From: Tenacibaculum piscium
GTDB taxonomy: Bacteria > Bacteroidota > Bacteroidia > Flavobacteriales > Flavobacteriaceae
DNA: 64,000 nucleotides
Reading direction: 5' to 3'
Assembly: GCF_021390715.1 (NCBI RefSeq)
Contig: NZ_JAJGWT010000011.1
Location: 36,102 to 100,101 of the forward strand
The position numbers were made by a program, and so were the translations under genes. Shown here piece by piece: positions 1-9,067 of the stretch (the stretch's first letter is position 1; each line of letters opens with the position of its first letter). The notes below the pieces were generated by a model. It did no database searches, was not told the DNA's origin, and saw only the letters and a list, made by a program, of their open reading frames with translations.

Positions 1-233
1 AAACCGTAGGTTTTTTTTGGTAAAAAATACGTAAATGATGCCGCTGCTTCCCATTGTTCATTAATAATATAAACTCCTTTTGCTGACAATCCTAAAGAAT
101 TAATTTCTGAAGCATATCCAATTCCTGCACCTGCTAAAAAAGTTCCATCTTTTGTTTGAGCTTGTGTTTTTGTGGTTGAAAACACGGCTAAAAGTGTCGT
201 AAAAATTGCGATAAAAAGTGTTGTTGTTTTCAT
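1..233 (-). CDS. Partial secreted or outer-membrane protein, N-terminal part
   Basis: The reading frame starts with ATG at 233 and runs off the left edge of the window, so only about 77 residues are visible. It opens with a clear signal peptide (MKTTTLFIAIFTTLLA, cleavage probably near TQAQ), followed by a glycine-rich segment (FLAGAGIGYASEIN) and alternating aromatic and polar residues typical of the first strands of an outer-membrane beta-barrel. It lies 28 bases beyond the stop of the next minus-strand gene and probably belongs to the same run of secreted proteins. The function cannot be named from this piece. Confidence 0.6.
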   Translation of the reverse strand, partial: MKTTTLFIAIFTTLLAVFSTTKTQAQTKDGTFLAGAGIGYASEINSLGLSAKGVYIINEQWEAAASFTYFLPKKTYG

Positions 234-261
234 AATTTTGATTGTTTTTTATTGATTTTTA

Positions 262-1494
262 TTATTTTTTTATTGATTCCGTTAACGTTTCGATAGTATA
301 TGTTGTTTCATTAAAAAAGGTATCAGTAGTTTGTTTGATAATTTTAGCATACACACCAGGACTGTTATCAATCATCCAATATTTTATTTTTTCATCGCCT
401 AAAACGCCTATTACGACGGTACAATTTTGATTATTTATAGTTTCTTTTCCGATAATTTTATAATAATCGGGCGTTTTTTCAGGAAAAAAAGAATTGTACC
501 GATTTACCATATTTCCTTTATAATTTTCTGAAGTTTGAATGGTATCGTATTTTGTTATCAATTTATTAGCGATTGAAACGCTTTGCTCTTCTTTATTTAT
601 CGTAATATTTTTACAAATTTTTGAAAATCGAAAAGTTTCAGCTTCTTTTACATAAGTTGCATATTTATATGCTAGGTTTTTAAAATTGGCTAAATTTTCA
701 TTGAAATTCTGTTGATTTCTCCATGCTTTTGGCAGTTTTTGTGCTTCGTTTTCTTGATTATTTTGTTGCTGATTTTCTTGTTGATTTTCTTCTGACATTA
801 AATCTTCTGATTTAAAATCGAGCCATTGAATCGGATTTTTATCAAAATTTACGTTATCAAAAAACAAGGTTTCTTGCGGTCTTATTAGGGCTAAAAAATC
901 ATCAGAAACATCTTTTACCCTACTTTTTCCTTTTAAAATCCCACGAGTTCCTTGAATACTTAACTCTTTTGTTTTTCGCAAATATTCCCATGTTCCTTTT
1001 TCTGAACTTACTGAATTTGGGCTAGCACTTACAAAAATAAAATTGTTCGGTAATTTTAATATCAGAAATAAATCATCAAAATCTTTATGATTTAATTTCC
1101 AAGTTCCCATTAATTTTGATTTTTTATTGCCTTTTGAAATTGCTTTTAAATCAATTTTCTTAAAAAAGTAACGCATTTGCTTTTTAGAGAAAATAAATTC
1201 TTTTTTAGTCAGTTTACTTATTTTGTGTATGCCATTAAATTCATCCTCTGAAAAAGAAGATTTCAACACAATTTCTTTTTTATTTGGCTTAATTTCCCAT
1301 TGACCAAATTCCCTTCCACGCTCCATAATTTTCCCTTCTTTAGAGAACGTAAATTCGGTATTAACCTCATTAATAATTCCTTGATCTTCTACTTTTGTAA
1401 GCTTCCAATTTCCTGAAACTAAATCTTGTGCTTCGGCTGTTAAAGAAGCTAAAGACATCAGTAAGACAAATACTACGATTATTTTTTGTTGCAT
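262..1494 (-). CDS. Secreted lipocalin-like domain protein (410 aa)
   Basis: The signal peptide covers about residues 1-22 (MQQKIIVVFVLLMSLASL, then TAEAQ). It is followed by two successive segments of lipocalin-like style: SGNWKLTKVEDQG at about 25-37, ending in a strand-rich stretch, and LMGTWKLNHKDFDD near 128. Each starts with the G-x-W-K motif that opens lipocalin-like domains. A Gln/Asn/Glu-rich linker (EENQQENQQQNNQEN) leads to a C-terminal domain with IIGKETINNQNCTVVIG and YWMIDNSPGVYAKI. That domain resembles the conserved core of the two lipoproteins encoded just upstream (their K-x-x-x-G-x-x-C-x-V-W segment). It is probably periplasmic or surface exposed. The function is unknown. 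Confidence 0.75.
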   Translation of the reverse strand: MQQKIIVVFVLLMSLASLTAEAQDLVSGNWKLTKVEDQGIINEVNTEFTFSKEGKIMERGREFGQWEIKPNKKEIVLKSSFSEDEFNGIHKISKLTKKEFIFSKKQMRYFFKKIDLKAISKGNKKSKLMGTWKLNHKDFDDLFLILKLPNNFIFVSASPNSVSSEKGTWEYLRKTKELSIQGTRGILKGKSRVKDVSDDFLALIRPQETLFFDNVNFDKNPIQWLDFKSEDLMSEENQQENQQQNNQENEAQKLPKAWRNQQNFNENLANFKNLAYKYATYVKEAETFRFSKICKNITINKEEQSVSIANKLITKYDTIQTSENYKGNMVNRYNSFFPEKTPDYYKIIGKETINNQNCTVVIGVLGDEKIKYWMIDNSPGVYAKIIKQTTDTFFNETTYTIETLTESIKK

Positions 1495-1555
1495 TTTTTT
1501 TGATATTTATTTTTAATAAAATTATCTCCTAAAGGATTAATTATATCAATATGAT

Positions 1556-2236
1556 TTACAGCTCATCAATATTTTTATGCGTATAATCTGGTAATTTAAA
1601 GTAGCTTTCATTTACAGATACATCGAACTTAATATCTGTTGCTTCTTGAGTGGTTATAATACCGCCAATTGCTGAAACTATTTTAAGAGTAATTCCTTTA
1701 TAAATCCATTGTTTCGAGCCTAAAGCAGTCCATATTTCACAATCATATCCTTTAAATTCTTCATTTTCAGATTGTGTTCCTCCCATTGAAATTAGCATTT
1801 TTTTACCTGCTTCAACAGCATCATAATCATTCAAACGCATAAGTTCAATTAGCGGGTCTGATTTTGTGAAAATTGTTTTAGTATCATAATCGACTGTATA
1901 AATCATTTCATTATCGATTTTATAAGTATTATGAGTGGTACTAACATCTGTAATTTTCTGATTAGAAATAGGAATTATAACGACAGTTGTTGTGGTACTT
2001 TGCTCATTTTTAAGTTCTTTTGCACCCCAATTCTCAAAATATAATTGAGACGTTCCCGAACCATTTACAGTTCCACTTGCAACTGTTCCCGATATTGTTG
2101 TTACATATTTTATTATTCCAGATTCAACATTATATCGTTTAATGTCTTTACTTTCTAAATTATCATCTTTACTACAAGATGAAAATGTTACGATTAGTGT
2201 TATTAAGATAATTGTTGCTGTAAGTAATTTTTTCAT
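1556..2236 (-). CDS. Lipoprotein, tandem paralogue of the next gene upstream (226 aa)
   Basis: The N terminus is a lipoprotein signal (hydrophobic run, then TFSSCSKDD, with the lipid-bearing Cys at about residue 20). The mature part matches the 292-residue protein encoded directly upstream: KRYNVESGIIKYVTTISG, then a YFENWGAKEL segment, a VDYDTKTI segment, KKMLISMGG, and YDCEIWTALGSKQWIYKG. The order and spacing of these blocks are the same in both, so they arose by tandem duplication. This copy lacks the acidic and Met-rich C-terminal extension of its neighbour. The style (K-x-x-x-G-x-x-C-x-x-W, then K-W-x-Y-K-G) recalls DUF4412-type periplasmic proteins of Bacteroidetes, but the function is unknown. 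Confidence 0.75.
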   Translation of the reverse strand: MKKLLTATIILITLIVTFSSCSKDDNLESKDIKRYNVESGIIKYVTTISGTVASGTVNGSGTSQLYFENWGAKELKNEQSTTTTVVIIPISNQKITDVSTTHNTYKIDNEMIYTVDYDTKTIFTKSDPLIELMRLNDYDAVEAGKKMLISMGGTQSENEEFKGYDCEIWTALGSKQWIYKGITLKIVSAIGGIITTQEATDIKFDVSVNESYFKLPDYTHKNIDEL

Positions 2237-2288
2237 GTTATTTATTTTTAAGAATTATTTAAAAGTTTTTTTATTTTTTTTTGAAGAA

Positions 2289-3167
2289 TTATTTGGGCAT
2301 CATTTTTTGAATCATATCATAAATTTTACGTAATTCTTCATCGCTCATTTCTCTCATTTCTGGGTCATTTTTAGTTGCTTGATATTTCCATTCTTTAAAA
2401 GACATATTTTTCATTTTGGCGAGTTCTTTTTTCATATCATCGACATCGCCTTTCATTTCCTCATCAAATTCAATATTTGTTAAAAAACCTTGTTGTTTCA
2501 CTATTGGAAAATCAGGAAGTTCTAAGTCTTTATCAGAAGGGTTTTTATTAAAATCCATCGTAACAACTTCGGTTGTTGTAGTAACTCCAATTAATGTAAT
2601 TACCGATTTCAAAACCACGCCTTTATACATCCATTGTTTTCCTCCAGGGATTTCCCAAACATCACATAAAACACCGTTTATTTTTTCTTTTCCTATTTCT
2701 TTTCCTCCGATACTTTCAAGCATTTTTTTGCCTATTTTTTCGGCACTGGCATTTGGTTCTAGGGTTTTTATTAAATCCATAACAGGGCTTCTATTGGCGT
2801 ATATTTTTTTACTTTCAAAATCTACGGTATAACTTTCTCCATTATCTAATTTATTAATGCTATGATGATTATCCGTTGTTACTTGTTTATTTCCTAGAAT
2901 ACTTATCGTAGTGGTTTGCGTATTTTTTGTTTCTACCAATTCCACAGCTCCCCAATTTTTAAAATAGCGTGTTTCTGTTCCGTTTCCTTGTATATTTCCA
3001 CCCATAATTTTCCCTGAAATGGTTGTTTTATAGGTTATTTTTCCTTCGGATAAATTGTATCTTTTTATCGTTTTCTGCTGATTATCAGTGTTTTTTTGAT
3101 TTTTCTCATTACCCTTACAGCTCATCATACTGATAATAATAAGCAGGCTTGTTAGTATTGCTTTCAT
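2289..3167 (-). CDS. Lipoprotein, DUF4412-like (292 aa)
   Basis: The lipoprotein signal has the lipidated Cys in ISMMSCKGNEKN at about residue 17. The mature domain contains KRYNLSEGKITYKTTISG, RYFKNWGAVELVE, a YTVDFESKKIYANR segment and KKMLESIGG, then KINGVLCDVWEIPGGKQWMYKG. These blocks are shared with the 226-residue neighbour downstream (52 bases away). Residues from about 225 to the end form an extra charged helical tail (MKKELAKMKNMSFKEWKY, then EMREMSDEELRKIYDMI) absent from the paralogue. Both genes lie on one strand with short gaps and are likely co-transcribed. The protein is anchored in the periplasm or at the surface; its role is unknown. Confidence 0.75.
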   Translation of the reverse strand: MKAILTSLLIIISMMSCKGNEKNQKNTDNQQKTIKRYNLSEGKITYKTTISGKIMGGNIQGNGTETRYFKNWGAVELVETKNTQTTTISILGNKQVTTDNHHSINKLDNGESYTVDFESKKIYANRSPVMDLIKTLEPNASAEKIGKKMLESIGGKEIGKEKINGVLCDVWEIPGGKQWMYKGVVLKSVITLIGVTTTTEVVTMDFNKNPSDKDLELPDFPIVKQQGFLTNIEFDEEMKGDVDDMKKELAKMKNMSFKEWKYQATKNDPEMREMSDEELRKIYDMIQKMMPK

Positions 3168-3201
3168 TTTTTTATGTTTATTTTTATTGATTTTAAAACG
3201 A

Positions 3202-4497
3202 TTAAAATTTCACAAATTCGACTCTTCTATTGTTTGCTTTTCCTTCGGATGTATTGTTGTTATCTAGTGGTTTTGATTCTCCGAAACCTTTACTTTTTAA
3301 TCTGCTTGCAGAAATCCCCAAGCTGATTAATTTATTTTTAACGGTTTTGGCTCTTCCTTCCGATAATTTTTGATTATTTTCAGAATCGCCATCAGTATCG
3401 GTATGTCCTTCGATGCTAAATTTCAAATCGGGTTGTTTTCTCATCAATTGAAAAATTTTATTGATAGGTCCCATACTTTCACGTTTAAGAGTAACTTTAT
3501 TCACATCGAATTTAATTCCGTTTACAATTATTTTTCCTTTGGATAAAACTCTGTCATAATATTTTACGCCACCTTTTGCGATACGAATATTTTTGATATA
3601 CATTCCTTTCGAACCTGCCGTCATTGTTAATCCTGTCGGATTTCCTTTTAAATGTGGAATATTTATTAATCGTTCATCTTCTAAATAAACTTTAAATTTC
3701 CCTTTTGTGTAAGCTATTGATACGTGTCTCCAACCCGCAATTTTATCACGATTTGAACGGTCTTTTTCTGATAAAGCTCCCTCGCTATCCTTCATTCTTA
3801 CTTGATTCACATAAATTGTTAGTTGTGAAATCCCATTTCTCGATTGATTTTTTTTATCATAAAATGTTACATAATAGCGTTCGTTATATATATTCGGATT
3901 AAAAAAGGCATCAAATTCGATAGTAAAAATTTCGGGTAAATAATCTTTTTCAGCATCTTTTAAATACGGAACAATTCCTTTGCTGTGCATATTTCCGATA
4001 TCTGTAATAAAGGTGATTACAGGTTTTCCATCAACTTCGGCTATTTCTGCTCCTCCTTTATATAAATCCCAACGGCTAGGAAATTCGCCATTTTCTTCGG
4101 ATATACTTGGATTGTCTTCAAAAATTACGGTATCACCAGACACGAAATCGAATTTATTCCAGATTACCGTTCTTTTTTTGGGTTTTTCGGTTACTTCTTC
4201 CGATGGTTTTACTGATACTTTTTTATCATTTTCAGTCGTTTTGTTTTTTTGATTTTCTGGCTGATTTTCGGGTTTCTTTTTGCCATCAATCTTATCTTCT
4301 ACTTTATCGAATTCTTTATCAATTTTTTTATTGACTCTTCTTTCTGAACGTTTTTCAGCTTCTCTTTCAATTTTGTTTTCTGCTTTTTTCAATAATTTCT
4401 TAAAGAATTGAGCATTCGATTTTTGAGGAAAAAAGAGCATAAAACCGAAAAAAAGCATCACTTTAAAAATACTTTTTGATGTAATTAATGTTTTCAT
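3202..4497 (-). CDS. OmpA-family protein with Lys/Glu-rich N-terminal segment (431 aa)
   Basis: A signal peptide ends near residue 29 (SNAQF). It is followed by a highly charged helical segment, KKLLKKAENKIEREAEKR and RRVNKKIDKEFDKVEDKID, then a low-complexity Lys/Glu/Asn linker. Residues about 110-310 form a beta-rich, laminin-G or concanavalin-like domain (SRWDLYKGGAEIAEVDGKPV, DKIAGWRHVSIAYTKGKFKV, YLEDERL). Residues about 315-431 are an OmpA C-terminal peptidoglycan-binding domain with IEGHTDTDGDSENNQKLSEG and the closing NNRRVEFVKF. The charged N-terminal segment recurs almost unchanged at the start of the frameshifted gene at 11.2-12.1 kb. The protein probably links peptidoglycan to the envelope. 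It lies downstream of the TPR-LuxR regulator on the same strand. Confidence 0.85.
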   Translation of the reverse strand: MKTLITSKSIFKVMLFFGFMLFFPQKSNAQFFKKLLKKAENKIEREAEKRSERRVNKKIDKEFDKVEDKIDGKKKPENQPENQKNKTTENDKKVSVKPSEEVTEKPKKRTVIWNKFDFVSGDTVIFEDNPSISEENGEFPSRWDLYKGGAEIAEVDGKPVITFITDIGNMHSKGIVPYLKDAEKDYLPEIFTIEFDAFFNPNIYNERYYVTFYDKKNQSRNGISQLTIYVNQVRMKDSEGALSEKDRSNRDKIAGWRHVSIAYTKGKFKVYLEDERLINIPHLKGNPTGLTMTAGSKGMYIKNIRIAKGGVKYYDRVLSKGKIIVNGIKFDVNKVTLKRESMGPINKIFQLMRKQPDLKFSIEGHTDTDGDSENNQKLSEGRAKTVKNKLISLGISASRLKSKGFGESKPLDNNNTSEGKANNRRVEFVKF

Positions 4498-4631
4498 AGT
4501 CGCATAATTTTGAGTTTGTTTTACTACAAAACTAGCGACAACCTTACTTTTTTAGTTCATTTTTACGGGCGATTTACATCACCTATTCGGGTGATTTTAG
4601 TTAAAAACCTCCCTAAAATCAAGGTGTAAAA

Positions 4632-4671
4632 AAAAATCATACAGAAAAAGTTATTTTTCTGTATGATTTTT
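4632..4671 (-). terminator. Rho-independent terminator of the TPR-LuxR gene
   Basis: Perfect 18-base arms (4632-4649 and 4654-4671, core ATCATACAG / CTGTATGAT) enclose a 4-base loop, and a T-run follows on the minus strand. The site lies 59 bases past the stop of the gene at 4730-6331, and 135 bases before the next minus-strand gene. Confidence 0.8.
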
Positions 4672-4696
4672 AATTTATTTAAATACTATTTTTCAA

Positions 4697-4716
4697 CAAG
4701 GGGTTTTAACCCCTTG
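4697..4716. repeat. 20-base palindrome CAAGGGGTT-TT-AACCCCTTG, copy 1
   Basis: Two perfect 9-base arms surround TT, just after the stop of the TPR-LuxR gene. The identical 20-mer, including the following GCC, occurs again at 25846-25865 in another intergenic region. This suggests a dispersed palindromic repeat rather than a gene-specific terminator. Confidence 0.7.
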
Positions 4717-4729
4717 CCACACTACTTTT

Positions 4730-6331
4730 TTAAACCACAACTTTTTTAATTACTTGCACTCTATTTTTTACATCTAATTTTACGTAGATATTTTTAATAT
4801 GTGTTTTGACGGTATTTGCGGAAATAAATAATTCTTTAGAAATATCCGTATTTTGGTATCCTTTTACGATAAGTTGCAACACTTCGGCTTCTCTTTTTGT
4901 CAAATCTAACAAAGAAATTCTATCTTCTACCGATACTCTTTTAGCGTTTGACACGTTATTTTTCAACTCATTTAATTGCAACACATAATTTTGAATATCT
5001 TTATTCGCATTTTGTAATTTAAGGTCAGTATTTTTTCTATCTAAAATAAAAAGAATGGTTGCTCCAATAAAAATAATTGCGACTAAAACGCCTCCGTATA
5101 ATAATTTATTAAAATTATTTTTTGCTTTTTGTTGATTTTTTTGATTATCGCTATCGAGTTGTTTTATTTTCTTATCTTTTTCATAGGTTTCGTAGGCAAC
5201 TTGAGAACTTATGATACTTTTTTGAGAGGCTTCATTAAGCATTGTATCTTTTAGTGCGGTTGCTTTTCGATTAATTTCTAAGGCTTTTTTATATTTTTCA
5301 CTTTTGATATAGAAATTAGAAAGTGCGTTATATCCTAATAAAATATTTTCTTTGGAGTCTATTTTTATAGCGTCATTTAATCCTGATTCGATAAAAGACA
5401 AGGCAATTTTTCGTTTATTTAAGTAGCAATTATTAATTCCGATATTAATTTTAGTATTACTTAAATATCGAATGTTTTTTGTTTTTTCAAAAATATTTTT
5501 TGCTTGATTATAATAACTATTTGCTTTTTTGTATTCTTTTTTCTTTTGATATAAAAGTCCTAAAAGGTTTAATTTGATAGCTTTACTATCTTTTCGTTTG
5601 TTTTTTGTTGATAATAAAATTGCTTTTTCTAAATAAACGTAGGCAGAATCGTAAGATTTTAAATAAATAAATGATTCACCGATATTTGCAAGACCGTATT
5701 CGATGCCTCTTTCGTTGTTGTTTTTTTCTTCAATTTTCAAGGCTTCTTTAAAATAATACAATGCTTTTTGATGTTCATTTATATTTGAAAAAACATTTCC
5801 AATTCCGTTTAAAGCTATTGATTTACTTCTATCACTTTTTATTTTATCGGCTAAACCGTAGGCTTCAAAATAGTATTTAAAGGCTTGTTTTTCTAAATTT
5901 ATTTTTCGATAAGTAACACCCAAACTATTCAAACATTTCACTTTAGCGAGTGTATCTGTCGATTTTTGAAAATAATTTAAAGCATTTTTATGATTTTCTA
6001 TCGATTTATAATATTCCTGTTGATAGCGAGCTGTAACGCCAATTCTGCTATATCCTTTGGCAATTCCATCAACATAATAAATTTTCCGAGCGGTTTTGAT
6101 TGCTTCTTCGGCGATGCTATAATCCACATATTTTTTGATGGCAGATTTTTTAAATAATAGAAGAAGTGCATCTACTTTTTCTTTGGTATCGGGTTTTGTT
6201 TTTAGTTTAAAGAAATCGGTTGTTGTTTTATCTTTTAAATTTTGATATTTATCATGAGATGTATTTTGAAGCTGTGCTGATATCGAAAAAAAACTAATAG
6301 AAATAAAAAACACGAATAATTGTTTTAGCAT
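4730..6331 (-). CDS. Membrane-spanning TPR sensor with cytoplasmic LuxR-type DNA-binding domain (533 aa)
   Basis: Domain order: signal peptide (residues about 1-19, LFVFFISISFFSISAQ); a long array of tetratricopeptide repeats to about residue 385 (for example KIKSDRSKSIALNGIGNV and KALYYFKEALKIEEK); one transmembrane helix at about 410-430; a short coiled coil; and a LuxR/GerE helix-turn-helix at about 476-533 (LTKREAEVLQLIVKGYQN, then ISANTVKTHIKNIYVKL). The topology implies a periplasmic TPR sensor joined through the membrane directly to a DNA-binding domain, a one-component regulator without kinase or receiver. Such TPR-LuxR proteins are common in Bacteroidetes. The likely targets are the secreted-protein genes immediately downstream on the same strand, which is inference from position. 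Confidence 0.88.
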   Translation of the reverse strand: MLKQLFVFFISISFFSISAQLQNTSHDKYQNLKDKTTTDFFKLKTKPDTKEKVDALLLLFKKSAIKKYVDYSIAEEAIKTARKIYYVDGIAKGYSRIGVTARYQQEYYKSIENHKNALNYFQKSTDTLAKVKCLNSLGVTYRKINLEKQAFKYYFEAYGLADKIKSDRSKSIALNGIGNVFSNINEHQKALYYFKEALKIEEKNNNERGIEYGLANIGESFIYLKSYDSAYVYLEKAILLSTKNKRKDSKAIKLNLLGLLYQKKKEYKKANSYYNQAKNIFEKTKNIRYLSNTKINIGINNCYLNKRKIALSFIESGLNDAIKIDSKENILLGYNALSNFYIKSEKYKKALEINRKATALKDTMLNEASQKSIISSQVAYETYEKDKKIKQLDSDNQKNQQKAKNNFNKLLYGGVLVAIIFIGATILFILDRKNTDLKLQNANKDIQNYVLQLNELKNNVSNAKRVSVEDRISLLDLTKREAEVLQLIVKGYQNTDISKELFISANTVKTHIKNIYVKLDVKNRVQVIKKVVV

Positions 6332-6451
6332 TGTACCGTTTATGTTTGATTTTATTTATGTTTAATTTTGATGTTACTTTTTAAGAAAAAGGCTCCTGTA
6401 AAATTACATAGTTTATTGATTAAAAAGCTGATAAAAATCATATTTTGTAAG

Positions 6452-6459
6452 TATATTTG
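6452..6459 (+). promoter_or_regulatory. -7 promoter box of the suf operon
   Basis: TATATTTG matches the Bacteroidetes -7 consensus TAnnTTTG and lies 30 bases before the sufA start. No convincing TTTG is seen at the usual 19-base spacing upstream, so the -33 element is weak or absent. Confidence 0.5.
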
Positions 6460-6489
6460 CAACTTATTTATAGTTAAACCACTAAAAAT

Positions 6490-6819
6490 ATGATAAAAGT
6501 TTCAGAAACAGCAAAAAAGAAGGTTATTGAATTAATGACGGATGACGGCTTTGATGCTACAGTAGATTTTGTACGTGTTGGCGTAAAAAGTGGTGGTTGT
6601 TCAGGATTATCGTACGACTTAACTTTTGACAAAAGCACCCAAGAAAACGATAAAATTTTCGAAGAGAACAACATAAAAATTGTTGTTGATAAAAAAAGTT
6701 TTTTATACCTTGTAGGAACTACTTTAGAGTATTCTGGAGGTTTAAACGGAAAAGGTTTTGTTTTTAATAACCCGAATGCAAATCGCACCTGTGGTTGTGG
6801 CGAAAGTTTTTCTTTATAA
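6490..6819 (+). CDS. sufA: Fe-S cluster assembly A-type carrier (SufA/IscA/HesB family, 109 aa)
   Basis: A-type carriers accept Fe-S clusters from the SufBCD scaffold and pass them to apo-proteins in the cytoplasm. The three family cysteines are present: C37 in VGVKSGGCSGLSY, and C101 and C103 in the C-terminal TCGCGESF. The length (109 aa) is normal for the family. The gene is first in a tight operon, 15 bases ahead of sufB. An IscA or ErpA name would fit the sequence equally well; the sufBCD context favours sufA. Confidence 0.93.
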   Translation: MIKVSETAKKKVIELMTDDGFDATVDFVRVGVKSGGCSGLSYDLTFDKSTQENDKIFEENNIKIVVDKKSFLYLVGTTLEYSGGLNGKGFVFNNPNANRTCGCGESFSL

Positions 6820-6834
6820 AATTACAACTCACTT

Positions 6835-8283
6835 ATGAGCAAGTATACCGAAGACGATTTAAGAGAAGAGTTAAAAACCAAAGAATATGAATATGGTTTT
6901 TATACTGATATAGAAAGTGAAACCTTTGCAAAAGGGTTAAATGAAGATGTGGTTCGTGCAATTTCTAAAAAGAAAAACGAACCGCAATGGATGACTGACT
7001 GGCGTTTAGAAGCCTTTAGAGTTTGGCAAAAAATGGAGGAACCAGAATGGGCAAATGTTCATTATGAAAAACCAAAATTTCAAGACATTGCGTATTATTC
7101 AGCGCCAAAAGAAAAGCCAAAATTAAACAGTTTAGACGAAGTTGATCCTGAATTATTGGATACTTTTAAACGTTTAGGAATTTCTTTAGATGAACAAAAA
7201 AAGTTAGCCAACGTTGCTGTTGATATTGTAATAGATTCAGTTTCTGTTGCAACCACTTTTAGAGAAACTTTAGGTAAAAAAGGAATTATTTTTATGCCTA
7301 TTTCGGAAGCAATTCAAGAACATCCTGAATTGGTAAGAAAGTATTTAGGAACTGTTGTTCCTACTACCGATAATTTTTATGCAGCATTAAATTCAGCAGT
7401 TTTTTCTGATGGATCTTTCTGTTACATCCCAAAAGGTGTTCGTTGCCCGATGGAATTATCAACGTATTTTAGAATTAACGAAGGAGGAACAGGACAATTT
7501 GAAAGAACTTTAGTTGTTGCCGACAAAGGAAGTTATGTTTCTTATTTAGAAGGATGTACCGCTCCTAGTAGAGATGAAAATCAGTTACATGCCGCAGTTG
7601 TTGAATTAATTGCCATGGACGATGCTGAAATTAAATATTCTACGGTTCAAAACTGGTATCCTGGAAATGCAGAAGGAAAAGGTGGTGTTTACAATTTTGT
7701 AACTAAAAGAGCTATCTGTGAAACCAATGCAAAAGTTTCTTGGACTCAAGTAGAAACAGGATCGGCAGTTACTTGGAAATATCCAAGTTGTATTTTAAAA
7801 GGAGATAATTCTGTTGGAGAATTTTATTCAATTGCTGTAACTAATAATTATCAGCAAGCTGATACAGGAACTAAAATGATTCACTTAGGTAAAAATACTA
7901 AGTCAACCATTATTTCTAAAGGAATATCCGCAGGAAAATCACAAAACAGTTATAGAGGATTGGTTCAAATAGGACCACGTGCCGAAAATGCACGTAACTT
8001 TTCTCAATGTGATTCTTTATTAATGGGGAATGAATGTGGCGCACACACGTTTCCATATATTGAAACGAAAAACAAATCGGCACAGATAGAACACGAAGCG
8101 ACAACTAGTAAAATTGGGGAAGACCAATTATTTTACTGTAATCAACGTGGAATTGATACCGAAAAAGCAATTGCATTAATCGTAAACGGATTTAGTAAAG
8201 AAGTACTGAATAAATTACCAATGGAATTTGCTGTAGAAGCACAAAAATTATTAGAAATCAGTTTAGAAGGAAGCGTTGGTTAA
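6835..8283 (+). CDS. sufB: Fe-S cluster scaffold complex subunit SufB (482 aa)
   Basis: SufB is the main scaffold subunit of SufBC2D, on which new Fe-S clusters are built. The sequence has the family landmarks [20 protein letters not shown], the segment [20 protein letters not shown], and the C-terminal [20 protein letters not shown] and [11 protein letters not shown]. The length of about 480 residues is typical. The gene sits between sufA and sufC with 15- and 25-base gaps, so one transcript is expected. Confidence 0.97.
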   Translation: MSKYTEDDLREELKTKEYEYGFYTDIESETFAKGLNEDVVRAISKKKNEPQWMTDWRLEAFRVWQKMEEPEWANVHYEKPKFQDIAYYSAPKEKPKLNSLDEVDPELLDTFKRLGISLDEQKKLANVAVDIVIDSVSVATTFRETLGKKGIIFMPISEAIQEHPELVRKYLGTVVPTTDNFYAALNSAVFSDGSFCYIPKGVRCPMELSTYFRINEGGTGQFERTLVVADKGSYVSYLEGCTAPSRDENQLHAAVVELIAMDDAEIKYSTVQNWYPGNAEGKGGVYNFVTKRAICETNAKVSWTQVETGSAVTWKYPSCILKGDNSVGEFYSIAVTNNYQQADTGTKMIHLGKNTKSTIISKGISAGKSQNSYRGLVQIGPRAENARNFSQCDSLLMGNECGAHTFPYIETKNKSAQIEHEATTSKIGEDQLFYCNQRGIDTEKAIALIVNGFSKEVLNKLPMEFAVEAQKLLEISLEGSVG

Positions 8284-8308
8284 TAGCCAATAACAAAGAT
8301 ATATTACC

Positions 8309-9061
8309 ATGTTAAAAATAGAAAACTTACACGCTAACATAGAAGATAAATCAATCTTAAAAGGATTGAATTTAGAAATTAAAGCTGGTGAAATCCATGC
8401 TATAATGGGTCCTAACGGAGCTGGTAAAAGTACCTTAGCAAATGTTATCGCAGGAAAAGAAGAATACGAAGTTACGCAAGGAAAAATAACCTTAAATGAC
8501 GAAGATATCAGCGAGTTATCTCCTGATGAAAGAGCGCATAAAGGCGTGTTTTTATCATTCCAATATCCTGTTGAAATTCCTGGAGTTTCTGTAACCAACT
8601 TTATAAAAACGGCAATTAACGAAAATCGTAAAGCCAAAGGTTTAGAAGACATGCCTGCAAAAGATATGTTAAAAATGATTCGTGAGAAATCAGAATTGTT
8701 AGAAATTGACCGTAAATTTTTATCTCGTTCTTTAAACCAAGGTTTTTCTGGTGGAGAAAAGAAACGTAATGAGATTTTTCAAATGGCAATGCTTGAACCT
8801 AAATTAGCCATTTTAGATGAAACGGATTCTGGTTTAGATATCGATGCGTTACGTATCGTGGCTAACGGAGTTAATAAATTAAAATCGAAAGATAATGCAG
8901 TAATTGTTATTACACATTACCAACGTTTATTAGATTATATCGTTCCTGATTTTGTTCACGTTTTATACAATGGTCAAATTGTAAAATCTGGCGATGCTTC
9001 ATTAGCTTTAGAATTAGAAGCTAAAGGATATGATTGGATTAAAGACGAAGTTAATTCTTAA
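8309..9061 (+). CDS. sufC: Fe-S assembly ATPase SufC (250 aa)
   Basis: ABC-type ATPase that dimerises on SufB and SufD and drives conformational change of the scaffold. Visible motifs are Walker [10 protein letters not shown] at residues 34-42, the SufC-type signature SGGEKKRNEIFQMAML, Walker B LAILDETDSGLD and the switch histidine in VIVITHYQRLL. It is a soluble protein without membrane segments. The gene is followed six bases later by sufD. Confidence 0.97.
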   Translation: MLKIENLHANIEDKSILKGLNLEIKAGEIHAIMGPNGAGKSTLANVIAGKEEYEVTQGKITLNDEDISELSPDERAHKGVFLSFQYPVEIPGVSVTNFIKTAINENRKAKGLEDMPAKDMLKMIREKSELLEIDRKFLSRSLNQGFSGGEKKRNEIFQMAMLEPKLAILDETDSGLDIDALRIVANGVNKLKSKDNAVIVITHYQRLLDYIVPDFVHVLYNGQIVKSGDASLALELEAKGYDWIKDEVNS

Positions 9062-9067
9062 AGAAAT

